A stretch of 8,611 nt of DNA from Bacteroidales bacterium (GTDB lineage Bacteria > Bacteroidota > Bacteroidia > Bacteroidales > UBA932): contig JALOCI010000083.1 of assembly GCA_023227835.1 (NCBI GenBank), positions 1-8,611 on the forward strand, given 5' to 3'. The notes beneath the pieces were generated by a model. The model was not told the origin of the DNA. It ran no database searches and saw only the letters and a program-made list of their open reading frames with translations. Position numbers and translations under genes: made by a program. This document shows positions 1 to 6,668 of the stretch, piece after piece. Every line of letters begins with the position of its first letter. The first letter of the stretch is position 1.

Positions 1-384
1 TCCGTTTTCATCAGCCTTGTATGTTGTTATAAGACAGTCTGATTTTAAGAATTCAATTGCGCTGTCTTTGTTTAACTGATATGTGGCGTAAGGGAATCCT
101 GTAGTTACCGAATACCTAAGCGAGTTGCCGTTTTTGGCTCCGCTTGAGACAATGTTGTTAGCCAAAAAAAGTGCAGAGTGTGCAATAAGCTTATATTCAC
201 GATCTGACGGAGAAGCATTCAGTGATTTATGAGGAGAAACACCTTCATTTAAGGCTTGAAGCCCTACTAGATAGTCTGAATCGTCAATTTTTATCTTAGA
301 AAAGCCGAGTATTGGATCGTTTGATGTGTAATACTCGCGGATTGTTGATTCATATACACTTGGAAATGAGAAAGTTTTAACCAT
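1..384 (-). CDS. Partial gene, possible ParM/StbA-type actin-like protein
   Basis: The window holds the first 128 codons; the C-terminus lies beyond base 1. Start is the ATG at 384-382; an in-frame TAA lies five codons upstream (399-397), so no longer start is possible. The translation resembles the N-terminal domain of ParM/Alp7A-like actin homologues: an FPSV segment (residues 7-10), a YLVG followed by alanine (38-44), a helix beginning DREYKLIAHSAL (61-72) and a VTTGFP strand-turn (93-98) comparable to the GLP segment of the family. This is pattern recognition, not a search. In ParM-type proteins about 20 residues with the phosphate-1 motif (D-x-G-x-x-x-T-K) precede FPSV; here they are absent. 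Such proteins polymerise with ATP, often to segregate DNA, but without that motif the activity is doubtful. It follows the glycosyltransferase by 54 bp on the same strand and probably shares its transcript. An unrelated Bacteroidales protein remains possible. Confidence 0.6.
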   Translation of the reverse strand, partial: MVKTFSFPSVYESTIREYYTSNDPILGFSKIKIDDSDYLVGLQALNEGVSPHKSLNASPSDREYKLIAHSALFLANNIVSSGAKNGNSLRYSVTTGFPYATYQLNKDSAIEFLKSDCLITTYKADENG

Positions 385-438
385 AGATTTATATTGTTAA
401 ATTTGTTACAATATATAACTTATTTTTTAATAAATCAC

Positions 439-1395
439 TCAAATCGTTGATTTTATCTTATAATTATTCCTTTCAGTGCTATTTCTGGTTATGAGCTCCC
501 CTAAAAAACCGGCCAGGAAAAGTTGAAGTCCGACGATAAGCGCAACAAGAGAGATATAGAAAAGTGGCTGATTAGTTACAGCCCTGTATGGCATCCCTTT
601 AGCCTGTGAAGTTATCTTGTCGATAATAAGCCATAGAGACGTTATTGTCCCAATAATAAAGGTAAGACTTCCAATCAATCCGAAAAAGTGCATTGGACGT
701 TTACCGAATCTTGACAGGAACCACAGAGTGAGAAGATCCAGAAATCCATTAACAAACCGGTCCATCCCGAACTTACTCTTGCCGAACTTACGGGGCTGAT
801 GTGCGACTACCTTTTCCCCGATTCTTGTAAACCCTGCATTTTTGGCTATGTATGGAATATACCGGTGCATTTCACCATAGACCTCAATATTTTTTACAAC
901 CTCCTTCCTGTATGCCTTCAGACCGCAGTTCATGTCGTGCAGCTTGATACCTGTCACCTTTCTTGCAGTGGCATTATAAATCTTCGACGGTATATTCTTG
1001 GCAAATACATTGTCCTTTCTTTTCTTCTTCCATCCGGACACAAGATCATACTGACCTGAATTTATCATATCAAACAAGGCCGGTATCTCATCCGGGCTGT
1101 CCTGAAGGTCGGCATCCATAGTTATTACAACCTCACCCCTGGCTGCCTCGAATCCGCAGAAAAGAGCGGCAGATTTGCCATAATTTCTTCTAAAGCTTAT
1201 ACCACGGATAATTGATGGATATCTTTCAGAGAGATTCTGAATTATGTTCCACGAACGGTCGGTACTGCCGTCATCTATAAGAAGAACCTCATATACAATG
1301 TGCTTTCCTGCAAGAGATTGCTCAATCCACGAGATTAGCTCCGTCAATGACTCATCTTCGTTATATACGGATATTATAATTGAAAGGTCCAACAT
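439..1395 (-). CDS. Family 2 glycosyltransferase with two C-terminal membrane helices (polyprenyl/dolichyl-phosphate sugar transferase type)
   Basis: A 318-residue GT-A glycosyltransferase of the DPM1/GtrB/ArnC kind. The N-terminal catalytic domain shows the SVYNE start (9-13), DDGSTD nucleotide-sugar site (41-46), DADLQD metal-binding motif (94-99), the DMNCGLKAYR segment (154-163) and HQPRKFGKSKFG (199-210). Two membrane helices follow at about 237-258 and 278-302, a usual arrangement for enzymes that load a sugar from a nucleotide donor onto a polyprenyl phosphate at the inner face of the cytoplasmic membrane. Sugar and acceptor cannot be read from the sequence. The ATG at 1395-1393 gives the expected short lead into the first beta strand. 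It starts 14 bp after the DUF4199 stop, so the two are almost certainly cotranscribed. Length is normal for the family and the gene looks intact. Family assignment is firm; the specific role (envelope polysaccharide, lipid A or protein glycosylation) is open. Confidence 0.93.
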   Translation of the reverse strand: MLDLSIIISVYNEDESLTELISWIEQSLAGKHIVYEVLLIDDGSTDRSWNIIQNLSERYPSIIRGISFRRNYGKSAALFCGFEAARGEVVITMDADLQDSPDEIPALFDMINSGQYDLVSGWKKKRKDNVFAKNIPSKIYNATARKVTGIKLHDMNCGLKAYRKEVVKNIEVYGEMHRYIPYIAKNAGFTRIGEKVVAHQPRKFGKSKFGMDRFVNGFLDLLTLWFLSRFGKRPMHFFGLIGSLTFIIGTITSLWLIIDKITSQAKGMPYRAVTNQPLFYISLVALIVGLQLFLAGFLGELITRNSTERNNYKIKSTI

Positions 1396-1409
1396 GGGTG
1401 ATATCCGTA

Positions 1410-1919
1410 TTAAATACTGTTATTTGTGAATATATCCCCTTTTTTTGTGTAGTTTGCTATAACAGCAGATGCAATCAACCCAAAAACAGTATAATAAAAA
1501 AGCGTAATCACTGATACAAGCTGAGGTAATTTCGACTGATACCTCTCCATACTATCGGCAGCATCGGGGTTACTGCTCTGCATTGCAACGATAACCTGCT
1601 CCATGGCTGTTTGCATAGCATCCGGGAAAAGCACGGCATATTGCAGAAAATTAAATGCTGCTAAAACAACCGATGACAACAAGCAGATTTTAAACCCAAA
1701 ACTGAACCCTTCCTTGTATGTGAAGGTATCATGAGATTTGCTGAACTCTTTTATAAAATAGTACAACAAGGCTAAACAGCCGACGAACTTGACGAGCCAT
1801 AGTAATATTGAAATTACAGTTCCAGGTTCAAAAACCACTTGAATAAGGCTTACTACAATTGTAATAATTGATAGTAAAAGTGCGTCCAAAGCCGCTATAC
1901 TCCACTCTTTTGATTGCAT
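1410..1919 (-). CDS. DUF4199 family integral membrane protein
   Basis: A 169-residue protein with four predicted membrane helices at about 11-30, 35-56, 72-98 and 133-156, and a polar stretch between helices 3 and 4 (about 100-131, rich in Met, Gln and Ser). The conserved-looking YKEGFSFGFKICLLSSVV region (68-85) leading into helix 3 matches my recollection of DUF4199, a family largely confined to Bacteroidota. No catalytic motif is visible and the biochemical role of the family is not known to me. It is the first gene of the minus-strand unit: the promoter at 1962-1992 lies just upstream and the glycosyltransferase starts 14 bp after its stop. That pairing suggests a part in membrane or envelope glycan handling, but this is inference from position only. 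The start is the ATG at 1919-1917, preceded by A/T-rich sequence without a Shine-Dalgarno. Confidence 0.85.
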   Translation of the reverse strand: MQSKEWSIAALDALLLSIITIVVSLIQVVFEPGTVISILLWLVKFVGCLALLYYFIKEFSKSHDTFTYKEGFSFGFKICLLSSVVLAAFNFLQYAVLFPDAMQTAMEQVIVAMQSSNPDAADSMERYQSKLPQLVSVITLFYYTVFGLIASAVIANYTKKGDIFTNNSI

Positions 1920-1961
1920 AATAGATTGATTTGCAGTGTAATTGGTTTAATACATAACTTT

Positions 1962-1992
1962 CAAATTTAAACAAAAATGTAAATAGCACAAA
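1962..1992 (-). promoter_or_regulatory. Bacteroidota-type promoter for the DUF4199-glycosyltransferase unit
   Basis: Read on the minus strand, a TTTG -33 box (1992-1989) and a TAAATTTG -7 box (1969-1962, exact match to TAnnTTTG) are separated by 19 nt, the spacing expected for the primary sigma factor of this phylum. Transcription would start near 1955, giving a leader of roughly 35 nt before the ATG at 1919. Confidence 0.72.
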
Positions 1993-1993
1993 A

Positions 1994-2024
1994 TTTAAGG
2001 ATTAATAAAAAAAGATTAACTTTG
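1994..2024 (+). promoter_or_regulatory. Bacteroidota-type promoter for thrS and the infC-rpmI-rplT genes
   Basis: An exact -7 box TAACTTTG (2017-2024) lies 19 nt downstream of a weaker -33 candidate TTTA (1994-1997). The predicted start of transcription is near 2031, leaving only about 20 nt of leader before the thrS ATG at 2052. The TTG at 2022, which would extend the thrS reading frame upstream, falls inside this -7 box and therefore cannot be the translation start. Confidence 0.68.
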
Positions 2025-2051
2025 CAAATTGTTAGAATTGTGTTAAAGATT

Positions 2052-3986
2052 ATGATAAATATTACTTTCCCGGACGGAGGAATCCGTCAGTACGAAAAGG
2101 GTACCACCCCTTATGATATAGCTCACAGTATAAGTCCAAGACTGGCTCAGGATGTACTCGCAGCAACGGTTAACGGCAAGGTTGTTGAACTTGGCAGGCC
2201 AATCAATGAAGATTCAACCCTAATGCTTCATAAGTGGGAAGATCAACAGGCAAAGAGTACCTTCTGGCACTCTTCGTCTCACCTGATGGCGGAGGCTCTT
2301 GAGCTTTTATATCCGGGTATCAAGTTCGGTATCGGACCTTCAATTGAGACAGGTTTTTACTACGATGTGGATCCGGGCGAAAAAACTATCACTGAGGCCG
2401 ATCTCAAGAAAATCGAAGACAAGATGCTCGAACTGGCAAGGGAGAAGCAACATTTTGTACGCAGGGAGGTGAGCAAGGATGAGGCGATGAAAACATATAC
2501 CGAAAAGGGAGATCAGTATAAGTGTGAACTTATCCGCGATCTTGAGGACGGTACAATATCTTTTTACACTAATGGTTCTTTCACAGACCTGTGCAGAGGA
2601 CCGCATCTCAATGACACATCTGTAATAAAGGCGGTCAAACTTACATCTATAGCCGGCGCATACTGGAGAGGAAATGAAAAGAACAAAATGCTCACCCGTA
2701 TATATGGCGTGACATTCCCTCAGAAAAAACTTCTTGATGAGTATCTGGTACTTATGGAGGAGGCAAAGAAACGTGACCACAGGAAATTAGGCAAGGAGCT
2801 GGAGTTGTTTGCATTCTCTCAAAGAGTGGGACAAGGTTTGCCATTGTGGCTTCCAAAAGGTGCACAGCTTAGGGAGAGACTTGAAAACTTCCTTAAAAAC
2901 GTACAGAAAAAGGGAGGTTACCTTCCGGTAATCACACCTCACATAGGACAGAAAGAGTTATATGTGACTTCCGGTCACTATGCCAAATATGGTGCTGATT
3001 CGTTCCAGCCGATTCATACCCCGCAGGAGGGAGAGGAGTTCCTGCTTAAACCTATGAACTGTCCTCACCATTGTGAGATTTATAGGACAAAGCCTCGTTC
3101 ATACAAAGATCTTCCTATCCGTTTTGCTGAGTTCGGTACAGTATACCGCTACGAGCAGAGTGGTGAGCTTCACGGGCTTACAAGGGTAAGGGGCTTTACT
3201 CAGGATGATGCACACATCTTCTGTCGTCAGGATCAGATTAAAGAGGAGTTCAACAAGGTTATAGATATCGTCCTTTACATTTTCAAAACATTGGATTTCA
3301 AGGACTATACTGCACAGATTTCTCTCAGGGATCCTAACAATAAAGAGAAATATATCGGTACCGATGAAAACTGGGAAAAGGCTGAGAGAGCTATAATTGA
3401 ATCTGCCGAGGAGAAAGGGCTTAAAACTGTCGTGGAATTGGGAGAGGCAGCATTCTACGGACCTAAGCTTGACTTTATGGTGAAGGATGCAATCGGAAGA
3501 AAGTGGCAGCTTGGTACAATCCAGGTGGACTACAACCTTCCTGAGAGATTTGAGCTAGAATATGTAGGAGCCGATGACAAGAAATATCGTCCGGTGATGA
3601 TACACAGAGCCCCATTTGGTTCGATGGAGAGATTTGTTGCTGTACTCATTGAGCATACCGGTGGAAAGTTCCCGTTGTGGCTTGCTCCTGAACAGGCGGT
3701 TATTCTTCCTGTCAGCGAGAAATACAATGATTATGCAAAAAAAGTTGTAGATTTGCTGACTAATAACGATATTCGCGCCTCAATTGACGATCGTAACGAA
3801 ACTATCGGCAAGAAAATCAGGGAGAATGAATTAAAAAGGATTCCATTCATCCTGATTGTTGGTGAGAAAGAGGAAGATTCCGGTATGGTTTCTGTAAGAA
3901 AGCAGGGAGAGGGAGATAAGGGAACAATGTCGATTGTGGATTTTGCAGGACTCATTAATAATGAGATAAAAAAACAAATTGAGTAA
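2052..3986 (+). CDS. thrS: Threonine--tRNA ligase (ThrRS)
   Basis: Charges tRNA-Thr with threonine in the cytoplasm (class II synthetase, homodimer). The protein is 644 residues, close to the E. coli enzyme. Order of parts: TGS domain (1-62); editing domain with the HSSSH motif (H73, H77) and C181-R-G-P-H185, which clear mischarged Ser-tRNA; catalytic core with the zinc ligands C337 (MNCPHH), H388 (DDAHIF) and H518 (HRAPFG), motif 2 around RFAEFGTVYRYE and motif 3 in APFGSMERF; and the C-terminal anticodon-binding domain from about 550. All key residues are present, so it should both charge and edit. The ATG at 2052 gives the standard MINITFPDG start; upstream TTG extension would run into the promoter. 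No T-box or long leader is present. It is the first gene of the unit leading to infC, 23 bp downstream, as in many bacteria. Confidence 0.98.
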   Translation: MINITFPDGGIRQYEKGTTPYDIAHSISPRLAQDVLAATVNGKVVELGRPINEDSTLMLHKWEDQQAKSTFWHSSSHLMAEALELLYPGIKFGIGPSIETGFYYDVDPGEKTITEADLKKIEDKMLELAREKQHFVRREVSKDEAMKTYTEKGDQYKCELIRDLEDGTISFYTNGSFTDLCRGPHLNDTSVIKAVKLTSIAGAYWRGNEKNKMLTRIYGVTFPQKKLLDEYLVLMEEAKKRDHRKLGKELELFAFSQRVGQGLPLWLPKGAQLRERLENFLKNVQKKGGYLPVITPHIGQKELYVTSGHYAKYGADSFQPIHTPQEGEEFLLKPMNCPHHCEIYRTKPRSYKDLPIRFAEFGTVYRYEQSGELHGLTRVRGFTQDDAHIFCRQDQIKEEFNKVIDIVLYIFKTLDFKDYTAQISLRDPNNKEKYIGTDENWEKAERAIIESAEEKGLKTVVELGEAAFYGPKLDFMVKDAIGRKWQLGTIQVDYNLPERFELEYVGADDKKYRPVMIHRAPFGSMERFVAVLIEHTGGKFPLWLAPEQAVILPVSEKYNDYAKKVVDLLTNNDIRASIDDRNETIGKKIRENELKRIPFILIVGEKEEDSGMVSVRKQGEGDKGTMSIVDFAGLINNEIKKQIE

Positions 3987-3996
3987 TAACTAAAAT

Positions 3997-4002
3997 AGGA
4001 GG
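3997..4002 (+). promoter_or_regulatory. Strong Shine-Dalgarno sequence of infC
   Basis: AGGAGG sits 7 nt ahead of the ATC at 4010, ideal spacing for pairing with the 16S 3' end. It is the only canonical Shine-Dalgarno ahead of a gene in this window; the others have A-rich leaders, as is usual in Bacteroidota, where the anti-Shine-Dalgarno is sequestered on the ribosome. It decides the start of infC upstream of the first GTG (4046). Confidence 0.82.
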
Positions 4003-4009
4003 ACAATTT

Positions 4010-4630
4010 ATCGCAACACCTTTCAAACCTCGTCCGGGTGGCTTTGTGAAAAGAACACCGGGCCAGAACAACCCAAGAAATGACAGCAGAAATCTGCAGA
4101 ACAGGCAGAATTCGGGTCAGGAGGGTCCGAGAGTAAATAACGGAATAACTGCTGCAAGAGTGAGAGTAGTAGGGGACAATGTGCCGAATCCCGGAATCTT
4201 TTCTCTCTTTGAGGCAATTAAGATGGCTGAGGCGTTAGAGCTAGATTTGGTTGAAATTTCTCCTAATGTAGATCCACCCGTTTGCAAGATTATTGACTAT
4301 CAGAAGTACATCTACCAGCAGAAGAAAAAGGCTAAGGAGATGAAGTCAAATGCAAGCAAGGTGGTTATAAAAGAGATACGGTTCGGTCCAAATACGGATG
4401 AACATGACTACCAGTTTAAGTTGAAGCATGCTCAATCATTCCTGCAGGAGGGATCAAAAGTAAAGGCGTATGTCTTTTTCAAGGGAAGATCGATTCTCTT
4501 CTCGGAACAAGGAGAAAAGTTGCTTTTACGTTTTGCCCTTGAACTGGAAGAATACGGAAAAGCTGAGCAGATGCCGAAGCTTGAAGGAAAAAGGATGATA
4601 ATGATGTTATCACCGGCCAAAAAGAAATAG
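4010..4630 (+). CDS. infC: Translation initiation factor IF3, with an ATC start codon
   Basis: IF3 binds the 30S subunit, keeps it free of 50S and checks the start codon and initiator tRNA. The factor is 206 residues if read from ATC 4010 (fMet-ATPFKPRPGGF...). The IF3 N-domain begins around RVNNGI (41-46) and contains VEISPNVDPPVCKI (81-94); the lysine-rich linker helix is at about 98-112; the C-domain holds KEIRFGPNTDEHDYQFKLKH and a late YVFFKGR. I choose ATC because it lies 7 nt after AGGAGG and no ATG exists nearby in frame; the alternative GTG at 4046 has no ribosome site. Rare start codons on infC are known from other bacteria (AUU in E. coli) and let IF3 repress its own synthesis. The first 40 residues are a basic, Asn/Gln/Pro/Gly-rich extension, longer than in E. 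coli. The gene ends 25 bp before rpmI. Confidence 0.9.
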   Translation: MATPFKPRPGGFVKRTPGQNNPRNDSRNLQNRQNSGQEGPRVNNGITAARVRVVGDNVPNPGIFSLFEAIKMAEALELDLVEISPNVDPPVCKIIDYQKYIYQQKKKAKEMKSNASKVVIKEIRFGPNTDEHDYQFKLKHAQSFLQEGSKVKAYVFFKGRSILFSEQGEKLLLRFALELEEYGKAEQMPKLEGKRMIMMLSPAKKK

Positions 4631-4655
4631 TTTTTAACTTTAAAAATAGAAACCA

Positions 4656-4850
4656 ATGCCCAAAATTAAAACCAACTCCGGTGCTAAAAAGCGTTTCGAC
4701 CTTACCGGAACGGGAAAAGTGAAAAGAAAGCATGCTTTCAAAAGTCACATTTTAACCAAAAAAACAACCAAAAGAAAGAGAAATCTTACTTACTCGGCAG
4801 TAGTGGCTACTTCTGATGAGAAGAGGATGAAAAACCTCCTGGTTGCGTAA
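4656..4850 (+). CDS. rpmI: 50S ribosomal protein bL35
   Basis: A 64-residue, strongly basic protein starting MPKIKTNSGAKKRF, with the family's TGTGKVKRKHAFKSH block (about 17-31) and the ILTKKTTKRKRNL segment after it. bL35 is a small zinc-free component of the large subunit that packs into 23S rRNA. Length is typical. The ATG follows an A-rich leader with no Shine-Dalgarno. The position between infC and rplT is the standard bacterial infC-rpmI-rplT arrangement, which supports both the call and cotranscription. Confidence 0.97.
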   Translation: MPKIKTNSGAKKRFDLTGTGKVKRKHAFKSHILTKKTTKRKRNLTYSAVVATSDEKRMKNLLVA

Positions 4851-4864
4851 TTATTTATTAACCT

Positions 4865-4912
4865 GAATGCACAGCAGAATAAGGTTCTCAATGGTGGAGA
4901 ACGCTGACATTC
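4865..4912 (+). promoter_or_regulatory. Imperfect hairpin between rpmI and rplT, candidate bL20 operator
   Basis: Three helical blocks can stack into one irregular stem: GAATG (4865-4869) with CATTC (4908-4912), CAGC (4872-4875) with GCTG (4903-4906), and GTTCTC (4884-4889) with GAGAAC (4897-4902), closed by a 7-nt loop. An 8-nt one-sided bulge (4876-4883) and a small 2x1 internal loop interrupt it. It ends 16 nt before the rplT ATG. bL20 is known to repress its own operon by binding structured mRNA in E. coli and in Firmicutes, so autoregulation is plausible, but the role here is inferred from position and folding only. Confidence 0.45.
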
Positions 4913-4928
4913 TTAAACAAAAACAAAG

Positions 4929-5273
4929 ATGCCAAGATCGGTAAATTCGGTAGCTTCAAGAGCTCGCCGTAAAAAAATTCTGAAACTTACACGTGGTAAT
5001 TTTCTTGCACGTGCAAATGTATGGACTGTAGCTAAGAACACCTGGGAGAAGGGTCTTACCTACGCATACCGCGATCGTAAAACCAAAAAGAGATTGTTCC
5101 GTGCTCTCTGGATACAAAGGATAAATGCAGCCGCAAGGCAGCATGGTATGAACTATTCTCAGTTCATAGGTAAACTTGCAAAGAGCAATGTGGGTCTTAA
5201 CCGTAAGGTGCTTGCAGATCTTGCAATGAACAATCCTAAAGCTTTCGAGGCTATTATAAACTCTGTAAAATAG
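4929..5273 (+). CDS. rplT: 50S ribosomal protein bL20
   Basis: A 114-residue protein, near the usual 115-118. It has the long basic N-terminal tail (MPRSVNSVASRARRKKILKL) with the ARxxRKKILK pattern, then the RDRKTKKRLFRALWIQRINAA helix region (about 49-69) and the globular C-terminus around GLNRKVLADLA. bL20 binds 23S rRNA early and is needed for large-subunit assembly; in other bacteria it also represses the infC-rpmI-rplT messenger. The ATG at 4929 follows an A-rich leader (AAACAAAAACAAAG) without Shine-Dalgarno. The 78-bp gap from rpmI is the widest inside this unit and contains the foldable element at 4865-4912. The stop is only 7 bp ahead of lepB. Confidence 0.98.
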   Translation: MPRSVNSVASRARRKKILKLTRGNFLARANVWTVAKNTWEKGLTYAYRDRKTKKRLFRALWIQRINAAARQHGMNYSQFIGKLAKSNVGLNRKVLADLAMNNPKAFEAIINSVK

Positions 5274-5280
5274 ACAAAAG

Positions 5281-6630
5281 TTGAAAGTTCTTCAGATAAT
5301 AGGCAACAAATGGTTCAAGTTTTCAATTTGGGCTCTTTTGTATTTGCTGTGGGTGATATGGTTCGGCAACGTGTGGTTCATCCTCGGATTAATCATAATT
5401 TTCGACCTGTTTATCACTCGTAAGGTAAAGTGGGCCTTTTGGAAAAAGAACTACAAAAAGGGAGAGAAAAGAAATGCCTGGCTGGACTGGCTGGATGCAA
5501 TAATCTTCGCGCTTATAGCATCTACTCTTATTAAGGCATTCTTCTTTGAGGCATATATGATTCCGACCTCCTCTATGGAGAGAACCCTTATGACGGGTGA
5601 CTATCTCTTCGTAAGCAAGGTTGCTTATGGCCCCAAGATTGCTCAGACTCCTATATCATTCCCTCTTGTTCACAATGTGCTTCCGATTACAGGAGGCGAG
5701 TCATATCTTAAGTGGATACATAATCCATACAGGCGTATGGACGGATTCAGAACAGTAAAGAGAAACGATATTGTTGTCTTTAACTTTCCCAACGGAGATA
5801 CAGTGCTAAAGGGAGATCCTACCGCCGATTACTATCAATGCATAAGACTTTACGGAAGAGATTACACATACAGGACTTATGGCCCTGTAGTGGTAAGACC
5901 TGATGATAAGAAGGACAATTATGTAAAGCGATGTGTTGCCCAAGCGGGAGATACACTTGAGATCGTAAACGGCAAGGTTTATATTGACGGAAATCCGCAA
6001 CCAAACTCCCCCGGAATCCAGAACACATATACTGTATATACAAATGGAACGACTTTGAATCCGAAGATTATTGAGGATATGGGTCTTAATAATGATGAGC
6101 TCTACTATGATGCATCGCTTCCGGGCTATACCAATTTTCCTCTTAATGAGGATGAGGTGGCTAAGATTAAGGCTATGGCAAACATTGTAGATATACGTCA
6201 GAATATTGATACATATCCGCCGGATCTTCCCGATTCTCCTCTTACGATCTTCCCTTTTGAAGGTGACTTCAAATGGACAAGGGATAATTTTGGTCCGCTA
6301 TGGATACCAAAGAAAGGGGCTACTGTTCCTCTTACAGTTGACAACCTTCCTCTGTACAGCCGGATAATTTCCTCTTATGAGGACAATAAGCTGGAGGTTA
6401 AGGGTTCTGAGATCTATATCAACGGAAAACCTGCCAATAGTTATACTTTCAAAATGGATTATTACTTCATGATGGGAGATAACAGGCACAATTCCGCTGA
6501 TTCAAGATACTGGGGTTTTGTTCCGGAGTCACATATTGTGGGGACACCGTCCGTAATATGGTTTTCAAAGGATAAATACAGCTCTTTCCCTCGAAATATA
6601 AGGTGGAAGAGGATTTTTAAAATTGTGTAA
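5281..6630 (+). CDS. lepB: Signal peptidase I (leader peptidase), long Bacteroidota form
   Basis: A membrane-bound serine protease that removes signal peptides from exported proteins outside the cytoplasmic membrane. The N-terminus holds hydrophobic segments at about 13-46 and a further anchor at about 72-92, with a basic stretch between (47-64). The catalytic serine is S98 in the PTSSMERTLMTGD box; the general-base lysine is most likely K216 in YVKRCVAQAGD; the closing GDNRHNSADSRYWG box begins at about 399. At 449 residues it is longer than the E. coli enzyme (324) because of extra sequence between these boxes, which is usual in Bacteroidota. Start: TTG at 5281, 7 bp after rplT; there is no in-frame ATG before the catalytic box and later GTG/TTG choices would cut the first helix. 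No promoter or terminator separates it from rplT, so it is probably cotranscribed with the ribosomal genes. Confidence 0.94.
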   Translation: MKVLQIIGNKWFKFSIWALLYLLWVIWFGNVWFILGLIIIFDLFITRKVKWAFWKKNYKKGEKRNAWLDWLDAIIFALIASTLIKAFFFEAYMIPTSSMERTLMTGDYLFVSKVAYGPKIAQTPISFPLVHNVLPITGGESYLKWIHNPYRRMDGFRTVKRNDIVVFNFPNGDTVLKGDPTADYYQCIRLYGRDYTYRTYGPVVVRPDDKKDNYVKRCVAQAGDTLEIVNGKVYIDGNPQPNSPGIQNTYTVYTNGTTLNPKIIEDMGLNNDELYYDASLPGYTNFPLNEDEVAKIKAMANIVDIRQNIDTYPPDLPDSPLTIFPFEGDFKWTRDNFGPLWIPKKGATVPLTVDNLPLYSRIISSYEDNKLEVKGSEIYINGKPANSYTFKMDYYFMMGDNRHNSADSRYWGFVPESHIVGTPSVIWFSKDKYSSFPRNIRWKRIFKIV

Positions 6631-6633
6631 ATA

Positions 6634-6665
6634 TTTGCATAATATAAAAATTATCGTGATATTTG
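6634..6665 (+). promoter_or_regulatory. Probable promoter for rpmB-rpmG-DUF4295
   Basis: A TTTG -33 box (6634-6637) and a GATATTTG -7 box (6658-6665, one mismatch to TAnnTTTG) are 20 nt apart. Both boxes sit in copies of the same nonamer, ATATTTGCA (6631-6639 and 6659-6667). The start of transcription would fall near 6672, giving a leader of about 43 nt. It begins directly after the lepB stop. Confidence 0.58.
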
Positions 6666-6668
6666 CAG

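Noticed and set aside
799..1059. Plus-strand open frame of 86 codons opposite the glycosyltransferase
   Set aside because: It is antisense to a clearly recognisable gene, has no family resemblance and no leader or promoter; a frame shadow.
2022..2051. Ten-codon upstream extension of thrS from a TTG codon
   Set aside because: The TTG is part of the TAACTTTG -7 box and lies ahead of the predicted transcription start; the ATG at 2052 gives the family's normal N-terminus.
1920..2051. A T-box, riboswitch or tRNA-like operator ahead of thrS
   Set aside because: After the predicted transcription start only about 20 nt of leader remain, too short for any of these elements.
2340..2780. Minus-strand open frame of 146 codons inside thrS
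   Set aside because: It overlaps the editing and early catalytic regions of ThrRS, has no recognisable domain and no promoter; a shadow of the coding frame.
4046..4048. GTG as the start of infC
   Set aside because: No ribosome site precedes it, whereas AGGAGG stands 7 nt before the in-frame ATC at 4010.
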